The notes: generated by a model from the sequence alone, not told the origin. 64,000 bases of DNA from Aliiroseovarius halocynthiae (GCF_007004645.1 NZ_ML660019.1:516437-580436); one strand, 5' to 3'. Counted from the stretch's first letter, positions 25,593-35,569 are shown. Numbers and translations are program-made.

Positions 25593-28348
25593 ACATTTTA
25601 GGCATAGGCTTCACCGCGCCACTTTTGTTGTTTGGCCTTTTGGTGCTTCCCATAATTTGGTGGCTGCTTCGTGCGGTGCCACCTGCGCCACGTAAACAGG
25701 TTTTCCCGGCGGTCACACTGCTTTTGGGGCTTGAAGATAAGGTCGTGCAGGCGGACCGCACCCCGTGGTGGCTATTACTTTTGCGACTTTTGGCTATGGC
25801 GACCATAATTATTGGATTTGCTGGTCCTGTGCTGAATCCCGACACTTCTGGACCGCGTGATGGGCGGTTGTTGGTCTTTGTGGATGACTTCTGGCCTGCT
25901 GCGTCAGACTGGCCGCAGAGGGTGCAGGCGATTGGGAATGCACTTGATGAAGCTGGCGTCAATGCCCGCCCAACGGCGATCGTATTGGCAAGTTCTGCAG
26001 TGCGAGCCGACGCCGCACCAAACGTGGACTGGCAACCGGCAGATGTTTGGGAAAGTGCCCTTCCGGGGCTGGCTCCGGTTGCGTGGGACGGCGCGTATGA
26101 TTGGGATTGGGTGACGGCGGTTGGCGATGCCGACGTTCTGTGGCTGTCGGATGGGGTCGCACGTGCTGGCCGAGAGGACCTGATTGCAAAATTCGAACAA
26201 TTGGGCCAGCTCGACGTGCGAGAGCCTTCAGCGCCTCGATTGGGCATATTGCCTGCGGTGCTGGATGGCGGGGATTTGGTGGTGTCGGTGTTGTCGACAG
26301 GGCCTGGCCCGGTCTCTGACGTCACATTAGAGGCGCTTGGCCCGGATCCCGAGGGGATCGACCGGGCGCTGTTGTCTGCGTCCGTCGCATTTGACGCCGG
26401 GGCACGTCGCGCGGATTTGCGCCTGACTGTTCCAAGCGAGTTGCGCAACCGTATTGACCGCATTCAGATCGCAAATCACCGGGCATCAGGTGCGGTGACG
26501 CTGGCGGATGACAGCCTGCGCCGCCGTAAGGTGGGGCTCTTGAACACTGCGGGTGAACGCGAGGGGCTAGAGCTGCTGTCTCCGCTTCATTACCTGCGCG
26601 AAGCATTGGTGACCACGTCCGAGGTTATCGAACTGCCTGCGCTGACCGAGCTGATCAAGGCCGGGCCGGATGTGGTGATCCTGCCTGACGTGGCTAACTT
26701 TGCGGAAGCCGACCGTAAGGCCCTTGTGGATTGGGTCGACGGCGGGGGGCTTTTGTTGCGATTTGCCGGGCCTCGGTTGGCGGCATCTGATCTGACGCAA
26801 CGAGAGGCTGATGAACTGCTGCCCGTCCGATTGCGTGCGGGCGGGCGCGTCGTTGGCGGTGCGATGAGTTGGGGCGACCCGCGCGTGCTTGCGCCATTCC
26901 AAGAAAGCTCGCCTTTCTTCGGCCTTCCGCTCCCTGACGATGTACAGATCGAGGCGCAAATTCTGGCTCAGCCCGGCCCGGATCTGGCCGAGCGTACGAT
27001 TGCCACCTTATCAGATGGCACACCCATCGTGACGCGCAATACGCTGGGCGCGGGCCAGATCGTATTGTTTCACATTTCGGCCAATGCCGAGTGGTCTACG
27101 CTGCCTTTGTCCGGCCTATTTGTCCAAATGTTAGAGCGGCTGGCCATCGCATCCAAGGGGCAAACACGCGACAGTGTTGCGCTGGACGGCACCACATGGG
27201 TCGCAACCCACAAGTTGGACGGGTTTGGCATCTTGTCGCCAGAAGATGCCGCGCCCGGCGTGCCGGGTCCGAAGTTGGTCGATCCCGTCGGACCTGATTT
27301 GGCGCCGGGGCTGTATGCTGACGGTGACAGGGTGCAAGCGGTGAACGTGTTGCGTGCAGACAGTGTGCTGGATCGTGCTGTGTGGCCCGCCAGGGTGGAG
27401 CCGCGGTGGGATGTTCAGTCGCAACGGCAAGAACTTGGTCCATGGCTGTTGGCGCTTGCATTGCTGTTGGGCGCGCTTGATGTGGTTCTGACGCTGTGGC
27501 TGGCGGGACGGCTTTTTCCGGGTGTGCAACGGGGGGCGGCCAGCGCGCTTGTGGGGCTTGCATTGGTGATCGCACCTCAGGCATCAGACGCGCAAACCGA
27601 GACCCCCCCCAGCGTTCTGGATGCGGCCAATATTGTGACACTGGCACATGTCCTGACCGGCGATACGCAAGTGGATCAGGTGGCGCGCGCTGGGCTTCTG
27701 GGGCTGACGGACCAGTTGTATCTGCGCAGCTCGGTCGAACCTGCACCGCCTGTGGGTGTGGATATCGAGATCGACGATCTTTCCGTATACCCCATGCTGT
27801 ACTGGCCTTTGACGGATACAGCGCCGATCCCCAGCCCTGATGCGATCCTGCGTCTGAAGCGGTATCTTGCGGCGGGCGGTTTGATCTTGTTTGACACACG
27901 CGATGCCGGAGTCGGCGGAGGCACAGCAGCCAGCCGCCGCCTTCGGTCCGTGGCATTGCCACTGAACCTGCCGCTTTTGGATCAGGTACCTTATGATCAT
28001 GTGCTGACACGCAGTTTTTACCTGCTGCAAGAATTTCCAGGCCGCTACCGAGGTCCGGTTTGGGCCGAAGCCGCGCTGGCGGATGCCGAACAAGTCGAGG
28101 GCATGCCATTTCGCAACCTGAACGATGGAGTGACGCCGGTGATTGTTGGCGGAAATGACTGGGCCAGTGCATGGGCCATCCGTGCAGATGGTCGCCCCAT
28201 GTTTCCAGTCGGACGTGGGCAGGCGGGGGAACGTCAGCGCGAAATGGCGGTCCGGTTCGGTGTGAATCTGGTGATGCATGTGCTGACAGGAAATTACAAA
28301 TCCGATCAGGTTCACGTGCCTGCCTTGCTTGAGAGGTTGGGGGAATGA
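25589..28348 (+). CDS. BatA-like membrane protein with DUF4159 C-terminus
   Basis: A 919-residue protein. The N-terminus (about residues 1-80) is the BatA/aerotolerance-type membrane segment with two helices (PLLLFGLLVLPIIWWLLRAVPP is the first). A vWA/GATase-like periplasmic middle follows, then helices near residues 615-660, and a C-terminal DUF4159 domain (about 700-915). GTG 25589 overlaps the DUF58 stop, fixing the start. A run of eight C residues at 27603-27610 does not disturb the frame. It is probably a scaffold of the MoxR-dependent membrane complex. Confidence 0.9.
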   Translation: MNILGIGFTAPLLLFGLLVLPIIWWLLRAVPPAPRKQVFPAVTLLLGLEDKVVQADRTPWWLLLLRLLAMATIIIGFAGPVLNPDTSGPRDGRLLVFVDDFWPAASDWPQRVQAIGNALDEAGVNARPTAIVLASSAVRADAAPNVDWQPADVWESALPGLAPVAWDGAYDWDWVTAVGDADVLWLSDGVARAGREDLIAKFEQLGQLDVREPSAPRLGILPAVLDGGDLVVSVLSTGPGPVSDVTLEALGPDPEGIDRALLSASVAFDAGARRADLRLTVPSELRNRIDRIQIANHRASGAVTLADDSLRRRKVGLLNTAGEREGLELLSPLHYLREALVTTSEVIELPALTELIKAGPDVVILPDVANFAEADRKALVDWVDGGGLLLRFAGPRLAASDLTQREADELLPVRLRAGGRVVGGAMSWGDPRVLAPFQESSPFFGLPLPDDVQIEAQILAQPGPDLAERTIATLSDGTPIVTRNTLGAGQIVLFHISANAEWSTLPLSGLFVQMLERLAIASKGQTRDSVALDGTTWVATHKLDGFGILSPEDAAPGVPGPKLVDPVGPDLAPGLYADGDRVQAVNVLRADSVLDRAVWPARVEPRWDVQSQRQELGPWLLALALLLGALDVVLTLWLAGRLFPGVQRGAASALVGLALVIAPQASDAQTETPPSVLDAANIVTLAHVLTGDTQVDQVARAGLLGLTDQLYLRSSVEPAPPVGVDIEIDDLSVYPMLYWPLTDTAPIPSPDAILRLKRYLAAGGLILFDTRDAGVGGGTAASRRLRSVALPLNLPLLDQVPYDHVLTRSFYLLQEFPGRYRGPVWAEAALADAEQVEGMPFRNLNDGVTPVIVGGNDWASAWAIRADGRPMFPVGRGQAGERQREMAVRFGVNLVMHVLTGNYKSDQVHVPALLERLGE

Positions 28349-30435
28349 ACGCGACGTCTCTGCACTTCGCCCCCGGGCTGCCGTGGTCTGTGATCGCAAT
28401 GTTGGCTGCGCTTGCGGGCGTGTCGTTGGTGTGGGCCATCTGGCGCGGGCTGCCGGGGTGGCCCCTGCGGGCCTTCGCTGCTTTGGTTTTGCTGGCGGCC
28501 CTGACGGGTCCGTCGTTGCAACAAGAAGAACGTGACCCGCTGACAGATCTTTTGTTGGTGCTCGAGGATGACAGTGCCTCGCAATCCCTGTCAGATCGGC
28601 CAGCACAAAACGCAGCCGCTCGTGATGGGCTGATGGCGCAGATCTCGGCACGTGCTGGGGTGGAACCAGTGTTGCGTACCTTGTCAGATCTGGTGCCTCG
28701 GACAGAAGACACCGATGACAGTACGCGCCTTATGGCCGCGCTGAAACAGGCATTGGCCGAGCTTCCGGCGAACCGTTTGGCCGGTGTTTTGCTGATCACT
28801 GATGGTGTGGTGCATGATCTGGATGGCGCCCCCGGCGTGCCTGTGCCGATGCATGCCATGATTTCAGGGCGTGCAACGGATTGGGATCGGCGGATCAGCG
28901 TTGTGGATGCCCCTGCTTTTGCCATTCTCGGTGAAGAAATCGAGCTGCGCTTGAAGGTGGAAACGCTTGGTCGTGCCCCAGCAGCGCAGGCCCCGACGCG
29001 ACTTTCTATGTCCCATGACGAAGTGGTTTTGCCCGATATTCCGGTGATTGACGGGCAGGACATCGTAGTTCCGCTGACCTTGCAACATGCGGGCCGCAAT
29101 CTGATCCATGTGACATTGCCCGAGGGCGAAGGAGAGCTGACTGGCCGCAACAACGAAGCGGTGATCGAATTGAATGGGGTGCGTGACCGGTTGCAGGTGC
29201 TTCTGATCTCGGGCACGCCGCATCCCGGAACGCGCACCTGGCGTAACCTTCTAAAGTCCGACAGCGCCGTGGATCTTGTTCATTTCACCATTTTGCGCCC
29301 GCCTGAAAAACGCGATGGTGTTCCAGTGAACGAGCTAAGCCTGATTGCCTTCCCAACGGATGAGTTGTTCATCAACAAGATTGACGAGTTCGACCTGATT
29401 ATTTTCGACCGCTACCAATTGCGAGGCATCCTGCCCAGCTTTTATTTGGCGAGCGTGCGGGACTATGTGCACCGGGGCGGGGCGGTGTTGGTTGCAGCGG
29501 GACCGTCCCTGGCAGGCGTCGACAGCATCGCGCGAACTGGGCTTGCCGATATTCTACCTGCACGGCCAACGGGCCGGCTGTATGAAGAACCATTCCTGCC
29601 GGAGGTGACTGAAGATGGCCAGCGCCATCCGATTACGCGCGATTTAAGGCAATTCGCCCCTGAAGGGGGCTGGGGGCCGTGGATGCGTCAAATCGGGGTT
29701 ACGCCCCAGCAAGGCCATGTGATCATGTCCGCACAGGACGAAGAGCCATTGTTAATTGTGGACCGCAGCGGCGAGGGACGCGTGGCGCTTCTGGCCTCGG
29801 ACCATGCGTGGTTGTGGGCACGCGGACATCAGGGCGGGGGGCCGCAGCTTGAGCTTTTGCGCCGTTTGGCCCATTGGCTGATGCGCGAACCCGAACTCGA
29901 GGAAGAGGCACTGTCGGCACTGGCAACCGAAACCGGTGTCACCGTCCGGCGCACGACAATGCAAACCGATTTGCCGGACGTTACGTTGATTGATCCAAGC
30001 GGAGGAAGTCAGTCCGTGACGTTGAAACAAGCAGTCCCCGGAGTGTTCGAGGCAACGGTCCCAACGGATGTCACGGGGTTGTTCCACGTCACGCAGGATG
30101 ACTTGTCGACGGTTGTCGTCCGCGGGGCTGCGACCTCGGTCGAGTTCAGCAATCCCTTGGCGCAGACCGACGACATCGGCCCGATTTTGGCCGCCAGCAA
30201 CGGCGTGGCGCGGCGTATGGAAGACGGCTTGCCCAGTTTGCGTGCTGTGCGTGCGGGTCAACCTTCGGCAGGGCGCGGGTGGCTGGGATACGTCCCGCGC
30301 GACGCCTATGTCACGACGGCAATTCGCCTGCGCGCGTTGGCCCCGCCTGCGCTGTTTTTGATACTGGCTGCGATTGCCTTGGTGCTTGCATGGCTTTGGG
30401 AAGGTCGCGGGGGTGCGGCACACCGCAGCGACTGA
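28345..30435 (+). CDS. Membrane protein with glutamine-amidotransferase-like domain, MoxR operon
   Basis: A 696-residue protein with two N-terminal helices (about residues 15-55), a vWA-like region (FAALV...LLLVLEDDS, then GVLLITDGVVHD), a GATase1-like region (about residues 275-500, LIIFDRYQLRG and VLVAAGPSLAG) and a C-terminal helix (about 662-685). The catalytic cysteine of true amidotransferases is not obvious. It overlaps the DUF4159 gene by 4 bp and closes the operon, 5 bp before the convergent DUF599 gene. Confidence 0.85.
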   Translation: MNATSLHFAPGLPWSVIAMLAALAGVSLVWAIWRGLPGWPLRAFAALVLLAALTGPSLQQEERDPLTDLLLVLEDDSASQSLSDRPAQNAAARDGLMAQISARAGVEPVLRTLSDLVPRTEDTDDSTRLMAALKQALAELPANRLAGVLLITDGVVHDLDGAPGVPVPMHAMISGRATDWDRRISVVDAPAFAILGEEIELRLKVETLGRAPAAQAPTRLSMSHDEVVLPDIPVIDGQDIVVPLTLQHAGRNLIHVTLPEGEGELTGRNNEAVIELNGVRDRLQVLLISGTPHPGTRTWRNLLKSDSAVDLVHFTILRPPEKRDGVPVNELSLIAFPTDELFINKIDEFDLIIFDRYQLRGILPSFYLASVRDYVHRGGAVLVAAGPSLAGVDSIARTGLADILPARPTGRLYEEPFLPEVTEDGQRHPITRDLRQFAPEGGWGPWMRQIGVTPQQGHVIMSAQDEEPLLIVDRSGEGRVALLASDHAWLWARGHQGGGPQLELLRRLAHWLMREPELEEEALSALATETGVTVRRTTMQTDLPDVTLIDPSGGSQSVTLKQAVPGVFEATVPTDVTGLFHVTQDDLSTVVVRGAATSVEFSNPLAQTDDIGPILAASNGVARRMEDGLPSLRAVRAGQPSAGRGWLGYVPRDAYVTTAIRLRALAPPALFLILAAIALVLAWLWEGRGGAAHRSD

Positions 30436-30440
30436 ACAGA

Positions 30441-31139
30441 TCAGGCGTCAGGCTGCATTAGTACGGCACGTGAATGCGAGTTGAATTCGCGGCGCCACAA
30501 AACGGCAAATGTGAACAAGGTGGCGATGATCAGGCTGATCGGTCCAACCAGCCACGCCAATGCCGCCATCGCGAAATAGACTGAACGCAGCCCCCGATTG
30601 AAGCTGCGCGCTGCGGTGATATTGATCTCGCCCGCCTTTCGTGCGCGGGGCAGGGCCGTGGGGTCGGTTTCGTCATTGGGCACGGATGCCATCACCACTG
30701 CGCAATATCCAAACAGCCGATACGACCAGACAAATTTGAGAAACGCGTTGGCCAAAAACAGCATGACCAGAAGGATCTTCACCTCCCACACCAGTTCAGG
30801 CGCGCTGGTTTGGGTCAAGTCCTGCGCGACACCGCGCAACCGTTCAGTATTTCCAAGCAAAGCCAACCCGCCGCCAGTGGCGATCATTGTGGCCGAGGCA
30901 AAGAAGCTTGCCCCTTGGCGCAAGTTGGACAGGATTGCGCTGTCAAAGATACGCGGCTGGCGCGTGATAAACTGAACCATCCAATCGCGCCGATACTGGG
31001 CCACGATTTTCGAAACGGATTGCTTTTCACCCGTGGCGCTTTCGATACGCCATCCAATTGCAACCCAGGCCAGCAGGATCAAACCAACGGCCCCCAGATC
31101 AAGTATCGAAAACAACGAGTAGCGGTCAGCAAAAGTCAT
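30441..31139 (-). CDS. DUF599 family membrane protein
   Basis: A 232-residue protein with four to five predicted helices and the DUF599 pattern RQPRIFDSAILSNLRQGASFFASATM and AGEINITAARSFNRGLRSVYFAMAALAW. Function is unknown; the family is common in proteobacteria and plants. It is divergent from glcD and convergent with the MoxR operon. Confidence 0.9.
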   Translation of the reverse strand: MTFADRYSLFSILDLGAVGLILLAWVAIGWRIESATGEKQSVSKIVAQYRRDWMVQFITRQPRIFDSAILSNLRQGASFFASATMIATGGGLALLGNTERLRGVAQDLTQTSAPELVWEVKILLVMLFLANAFLKFVWSYRLFGYCAVVMASVPNDETDPTALPRARKAGEINITAARSFNRGLRSVYFAMAALAWLVGPISLIIATLFTFAVLWRREFNSHSRAVLMQPDA

Positions 31140-31166
31140 GTTTCACGCATAAGCCGTTCCTAGTGG

Positions 31167-31205
31167 TTGCTAAAGTGAAAAATTGGTTATATTTTCTTAC
31201 CAATT
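31167..31205 (+). promoter_or_regulatory. glcD promoter with embedded AATTGGT/ACCAATT inverted repeat
   Basis: A plausible sigma-70 promoter is TTGCTA (31167-31172), 17 bp, TATTTT (31190-31195). A perfect 7-bp inverted repeat AATTGGT (31181-31187) and ACCAATT (31199-31205), with an 11-bp spacer, covers the -10 region. The half-site equals that of GntR/FadR-type regulators such as PdhR and LldR, although their spacer is normally about 3 bp. It ends 20 bp before the glcD ATG, a position suited to repression. Confidence 0.5.
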
Positions 31206-31225
31206 CAGAGTCGCGGAGAAATTCC

Positions 31226-32656
31226 ATGCAAATGCCGACACCAGATCAAGGGATCGTTGCACGCAAAGATCACATCGTTGCGCGGTTGGAGGCTGTTTTG
31301 CCCCGGGGGGCAGTCGTGCATGACCCGATCCAGACTCGTGCTTACGAATGTGACGCGCTGACGGCTTATAAATGCCCGCCGCTTTGCGCGGTTCTGCCGG
31401 CCTCGACTGACGAGGTCGCGGCGGTCATGCGTATCTGTCACGAGGAAGGTGTACCCGTGGTGCCGCGCGGGGCAGGGACGTCGCTTGCGGGTGGCGCACT
31501 GCCCACCGCTGACAGCGTTATTCTTGGCGTCGCCCGTTTGAATGATGTGCTTGAGACGGATTATGACAATCGGTTCATTCAGGTGCAGTCTGGTCGCACC
31601 AATCTGTCAGTGACTGGCGCCGTCGAGGAAGATGGTTTCTTCTACGCCCCTGATCCGTCCTCGCAATTGGCCTGCGCGATTGCGGGGAATATCGCGATGA
31701 ATTCTGGCGGGGCGCATTGTCTGAAATACGGCGTGACCACCAACAATCTGTTGGGCGTGACCATGGTCATGGCGGATGGCGAGGTGGTTCAGATCGGCGG
31801 TGCGTATCTGGATGCAGGCGGGCTGGATCTGTTGGGGCTCATTTGTGGATCCGAGGGCCAGCTTGGCATCGTCACCGAAGCAACATTGCGCATCCTTGCC
31901 AAGCCCGAAGGCGCGCGGCCAGTGCTGGTTGGGTTCGACAGCAATGAAGTCGCGGGCCATTGCGTGTCCGATATCATTAAGTCTGGCATCCTGCCCGTCG
32001 CGATCGAGTTTATGGACCGCCCCTGTATTCGCGCGACCGAGGCATTCGCCGGTGCCGGCTATCCTGATTGCGAGGCGCTGTTGATCATCGAAGTCGAAGG
32101 CTCGGACGCCGAGATCGACGACCAGCTTGCCCGTATTGTCGAGATTGCCAAGCGTCACAATCCGGTGGAAGTGCGCGAAAGCAACTCAGCCGAGGAAAGT
32201 GCTGCGATCTGGCTGGGGCGTAAGTCGGCTTTTGGTGCGATGGGGCAGATCAACGACTATATGTGTCTGGACGGAACGATCCCGGTCAATGAGCTGCCCT
32301 TGGTGCTGCGCCGCATCAGCGAGATGAGCAAAGACTATGGGCTGGATGTGGGCAACGTCTTCCATGCGGGCGACGGTAACATGCACCCGTTGATCCTGTT
32401 TGACGCCAACAAACCGGGCGATCTTGAGAAATGCGAAGCCCTTGGTGCCGACATCTTGACCCTGTGCGTCGAGGTAGGGGGCTGTTTGACGGGTGAACAT
32501 GGGGTTGGTGTGGAAAAGCGCGACCTGATGGCCAAACAATATGGCCCGGAGGATTTGGATATCCAGATGGCCGTGAAAGACGTTTTTGATCCCAAATGGC
32601 TTCTGAACCCGGCCAAAGTGTTTCCACTTGAAGCTTCGGAAGGTCGGCGCGGATGA
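31226..32656 (+). CDS. glcD: Glycolate oxidase FAD subunit
   Basis: A 476-residue FAD enzyme: an N-terminal PCMH/FAD-binding domain (VPRGAGTSLAGGALP, about residues 70-85) and a C-terminal FAD-oxidase domain ending GGCLTGEHGVGVEKRDLM. With GlcE and GlcF it oxidises glycolate to glyoxylate and passes electrons to the respiratory chain at the membrane. ATG 31226 has GGAGA upstream; a longer frame reaching back to 31058 would overlap the divergent gene. It overlaps glcE by 4 bp. Confidence 0.96.
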   Translation: MQMPTPDQGIVARKDHIVARLEAVLPRGAVVHDPIQTRAYECDALTAYKCPPLCAVLPASTDEVAAVMRICHEEGVPVVPRGAGTSLAGGALPTADSVILGVARLNDVLETDYDNRFIQVQSGRTNLSVTGAVEEDGFFYAPDPSSQLACAIAGNIAMNSGGAHCLKYGVTTNNLLGVTMVMADGEVVQIGGAYLDAGGLDLLGLICGSEGQLGIVTEATLRILAKPEGARPVLVGFDSNEVAGHCVSDIIKSGILPVAIEFMDRPCIRATEAFAGAGYPDCEALLIIEVEGSDAEIDDQLARIVEIAKRHNPVEVRESNSAEESAAIWLGRKSAFGAMGQINDYMCLDGTIPVNELPLVLRRISEMSKDYGLDVGNVFHAGDGNMHPLILFDANKPGDLEKCEALGADILTLCVEVGGCLTGEHGVGVEKRDLMAKQYGPEDLDIQMAVKDVFDPKWLLNPAKVFPLEASEGRRG

Positions 32657-33813
32657 CAAAACTGATCCCTCAAAGCGAGCAAGAGCTGGCAGATTTGGTA
32701 CGTGCGGCGGATGGTCCTGTGCGGATTGTCGGGGGCGGCACGCGGTCCGCTGAGCAACTAGCGGGGCGCCAAGAATTGTCGACCACGTCGCTTTCGGGCA
32801 TCACGCTGTATGAGCCGGGCGCGCTGACACTGGTCGCCCAAGCCGGGACACCAGTTGGCGAAATTGAAGCCGTTCTGAGGGCAGAGAACCAGATGCTGGC
32901 CTTTGAACCTTATGATCTTTCAGATGTCACGCGTGTGAAAGGCGCTTCGACCATTGGCGGGGTGGTTGCCACCAATGCAAGCGGCGCACGTCGCGTGCAG
33001 GCAGGCGCGGCGCGGGATTTCCTGTTGGGTGTTCGCTTTGTTGATGGGCAGGGGCAGGTGTTGAAGAACGGTGGCCGGGTCATGAAGAATGTGACCGGCT
33101 ACGACTTGGTCAAACTGATGGCTGGCAGTTGGGGCACGCTTGGTGTCTTAAGCGAGGTAAGCCTGAAGGTTCTGCCAATGCCCGAACATGTGATGACCGT
33201 AGGGATCGTGGGGCTAAGCGACGAGAACGCGGTTGCGGCCATGTCAGCAGCATTGGGATCTCCTTTTGACGTGACCGGGGCAGTGCATGCCCCAGCCTGC
33301 ATCGAAGAAGAGCCCTTTACGATGGTCCGTATTGAAGGCTTTGAAAACTCGGTCAGATATCGTGCTGAAAAGCTGAAAGATCTGCTTGGGCGCTTTGGTG
33401 AAGTGATAACGTCTGAGAATGCCGAGGGTTGGAAAGTTATGCGCGACATGGTCACCTTTTCCCAATCCGCACGCGGGCCGGGTGGGGCGTTTTGGCAATT
33501 ATCGCTTAAGCCAAGCGATGCAGCACCGATCATGGCCGGGATCTCGGATCAGTTTGATGTTCAGTTCTGCTATGATTGGGGTGGCGGACGGGTTTGGGTT
33601 TGGGCCGGTGAAGATGTGGATCAAGAAGCTTTGCATGGTGCGCTCCAAGACAATGCTGCACGGGTCGGGGGGCATGCGACACTCATCCACAGCGAAACCG
33701 CGCTTGCGGTGCCAAAGTTTCAACCGCTATCCCCTGCCTTGTCGCGTCTGACCCAAGGCCTGCGTCAAAAATTCGACCCGCGCGGCATTCTGAACCCCGG
33801 CCTGATGGAGTAA
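32653..33813 (+). CDS. glcE: Glycolate oxidase subunit GlcE (FAD-binding)
   Basis: A 386-residue protein, similar to the FAD-binding half of GlcD: VRIVGGGTRS, then GGVVATNASGARRVQAGAARDFLLG and GRVMKNVTGYDLVKLMAGSWGTLGV. It is required together with GlcD and GlcF for glycolate oxidase activity in E. coli. It starts at ATG 32653 inside the glcD stop (ATGA). Confidence 0.95.
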   Translation: MTKLIPQSEQELADLVRAADGPVRIVGGGTRSAEQLAGRQELSTTSLSGITLYEPGALTLVAQAGTPVGEIEAVLRAENQMLAFEPYDLSDVTRVKGASTIGGVVATNASGARRVQAGAARDFLLGVRFVDGQGQVLKNGGRVMKNVTGYDLVKLMAGSWGTLGVLSEVSLKVLPMPEHVMTVGIVGLSDENAVAAMSAALGSPFDVTGAVHAPACIEEEPFTMVRIEGFENSVRYRAEKLKDLLGRFGEVITSENAEGWKVMRDMVTFSQSARGPGGAFWQLSLKPSDAAPIMAGISDQFDVQFCYDWGGGRVWVWAGEDVDQEALHGALQDNAARVGGHATLIHSETALAVPKFQPLSPALSRLTQGLRQKFDPRGILNPGLME

Positions 33814-33816
33814 CCC

Positions 33817-34190
33817 ATGGATGTGATCATACTGTTTCTGCTGGGGGTGCCGGTTTTCGTTGCCTTGTCATTGATCCCGCATGCAAAGCTTGGGATTGTC
33901 GCCGGGATTGGAGCCGCCGTTCTGCTGTGCGTGCTGTGGATTGGCGAGCCGATGATCACGTCAAATGACCCGGCGGGGAATGCGATGGCCATGGGATTCC
34001 AAGCCTTCGCTTATGTTTCAGCTGCCGGTGGGGGGGGGTCGCCGCGCTCTATCATCTGACACGGTTGATCTGGCCCGTGCAGGGGCGTGTTCTCCCAAAT
34101 GCCATCCGCTATGTGATCTTTCTGGTGCTTAGCGTGCCGACAGGCGGGCTGTGCCTGTTGATCATCGAAGAAATGCGTTTCGCGATTTAG
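33817..34190 (+). pseudogene. Small membrane protein gene interrupted by a frameshift in a G9 tract
   Basis: From ATG 33817 the frame encodes a hydrophobic protein that stops prematurely at 34057-34059 (80 residues). After the run of nine G (34030-34038), another frame continues without stop to a TAG at 34188-34190 with further hydrophobic sequence (RLIWPVQGRV, AIRYVIFLVLSVPTGGLCLL). One extra G, or two fewer, would give a continuous protein of about 121-124 residues with three or four helices. The gene lies 3 bp after glcE and 10 bp before glcF. It may be a sequencing error, a true mutation or a slippage switch. Confidence 0.65.
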
Positions 34191-34200
34191 GGGCCGGACT

Positions 34201-35493
34201 ATGCAAACTCACTTCACCGAAGACCAGTTGCGCGATCCTGCCATCAAGCGCGCGAACGAGATCCTGCGATCCTGCGTGCATTGTGGATTCTGTACCGCCA
34301 CATGCCCCAGCTATCAGGTACTGGGGGACGAGTTGGACAGCCCGCGGGGGCGGATCTATCTGATCAAAGATATGCTGGAAGCGGGACGCCCTGCCGACAA
34401 GAAAACGGTCGAGCATGTGGACAAATGCCTGTCCTGTCTGGCCTGCATGTCTACCTGCCCATCAGGCGTGCATTACATGCACCTGGTCGACCATGCCCGT
34501 GCGCATATCGAAAAGACCTATAGACGCCCGCTGTTTGATCGGCTGCTGCGCTGGACGCTGGCGCGGATTATTCCCTATCCGGGGCGGTTCCGCTGGGCCA
34601 TGCGTGGCGCGCGACTTGCGCGTCCTTTGCGGAAGTTCATGCCTGATCCGCGACTTGAGGCGATGTTGGAAATGGCGCCTCCGAAACTGCCACGCCCGTC
34701 CGCCAATGACGTGCCGCAGGTCTTTCCGGCCAAGGGCGTGCGTCAGAAACGCGTGGCCCTGCTGACCGGCTGTGCGCAAAAGGCGCTGGATACTGACATC
34801 AACGACGCAACGATCCGTTTGCTCACCCGATTGGGTTGCGAGGTCGTGGTCGCCAAGGGCATGGGGTGTTGCGGGGCATTGACCCATCACATGGGCAAGG
34901 AACGCGAAAGCCACGCTCAGGCAGCCGCGAATATCAACGCATGGATGCGTGAAAAACGTGGCGACGGGCTGGACGCCATCGTGATCAACACCTCGGGCTG
35001 CGGCACCACGGTGAAGGATTACGGCTTCATGTTTCGCAATGACAGGCTGGCCGAAGATGCGGCGGCAGTTTCCGGTATGGCAAAGGACATCAGCGAACTG
35101 TTGATGGAGCTGGATGTGCCAACAGCAGATATGGGACAGAGGGTGGCCTATCATTCTGCGTGCAGCCTTCAGCACGGGCAGCAGGTAAAAACCCATCCAA
35201 AAACGTTGTTGAAAAGGGCGGGGTACGAGGTAGTTGAACCCGCTGACCCACATTTGTGTTGTGGATCAGCCGGGACATATAACCTGATGCAGCCCGAGAT
35301 CTCGAAAGAACTGCAAAAGCGCAAAGTGACCAATCTGGAAGCCAAGACGCCCGACATAATTTCAGCCGGCAATATCGGCTGTATGATCCAGATCGGGTCG
35401 GGGACGGGCATCCCGGTGGTCCACACGGTCGAGCTGTTGGACTGGGCGACCGGCGGACCGAAACCCCGCAAATTATCGCCCACCGCGCATTAA
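34201..35493 (+). CDS. glcF: Glycolate oxidase iron-sulfur subunit
   Basis: A 430-residue protein with two N-terminal 4Fe-4S motifs (CVHCGFCTATCP at residues 25-36 and CLSCLACMSTCP near 76-87) and two C-terminal CCG domains (GMGCCGALTHHMG and HLCCGSAGTYN). It carries electrons from the GlcD/GlcE flavins toward the quinone pool at the cytoplasmic membrane. ATG 34201 has a weak GGGG upstream. All ligand cysteines are present. Confidence 0.96.
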   Translation: MQTHFTEDQLRDPAIKRANEILRSCVHCGFCTATCPSYQVLGDELDSPRGRIYLIKDMLEAGRPADKKTVEHVDKCLSCLACMSTCPSGVHYMHLVDHARAHIEKTYRRPLFDRLLRWTLARIIPYPGRFRWAMRGARLARPLRKFMPDPRLEAMLEMAPPKLPRPSANDVPQVFPAKGVRQKRVALLTGCAQKALDTDINDATIRLLTRLGCEVVVAKGMGCCGALTHHMGKERESHAQAAANINAWMREKRGDGLDAIVINTSGCGTTVKDYGFMFRNDRLAEDAAAVSGMAKDISELLMELDVPTADMGQRVAYHSACSLQHGQQVKTHPKTLLKRAGYEVVEPADPHLCCGSAGTYNLMQPEISKELQKRKVTNLEAKTPDIISAGNIGCMIQIGSGTGIPVVHTVELLDWATGGPKPRKLSPTAH

Positions 35494-35569
35494 ACCTTTC
35501 TTCATCCCTGAGTTTCGCCGTACAACTGCGGGGAGGGTGGGAAAACTGCTCCGTTCAAAGGCAGTATGT

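Noticed and set aside
27603-27610. Run of eight C as a second possible slippage tract
   Set aside because: The DUF4159 reading frame is intact through it, with family sequence on both sides.
27096-29237. Long open reading frame on the minus strand (over 700 codons) across the DUF4159 and GATase-like genes
   Set aside because: It is antisense to two well-supported genes, full of Arg/Pro/Ser/Ala from GC-rich codon mirroring, and has no domain signatures.
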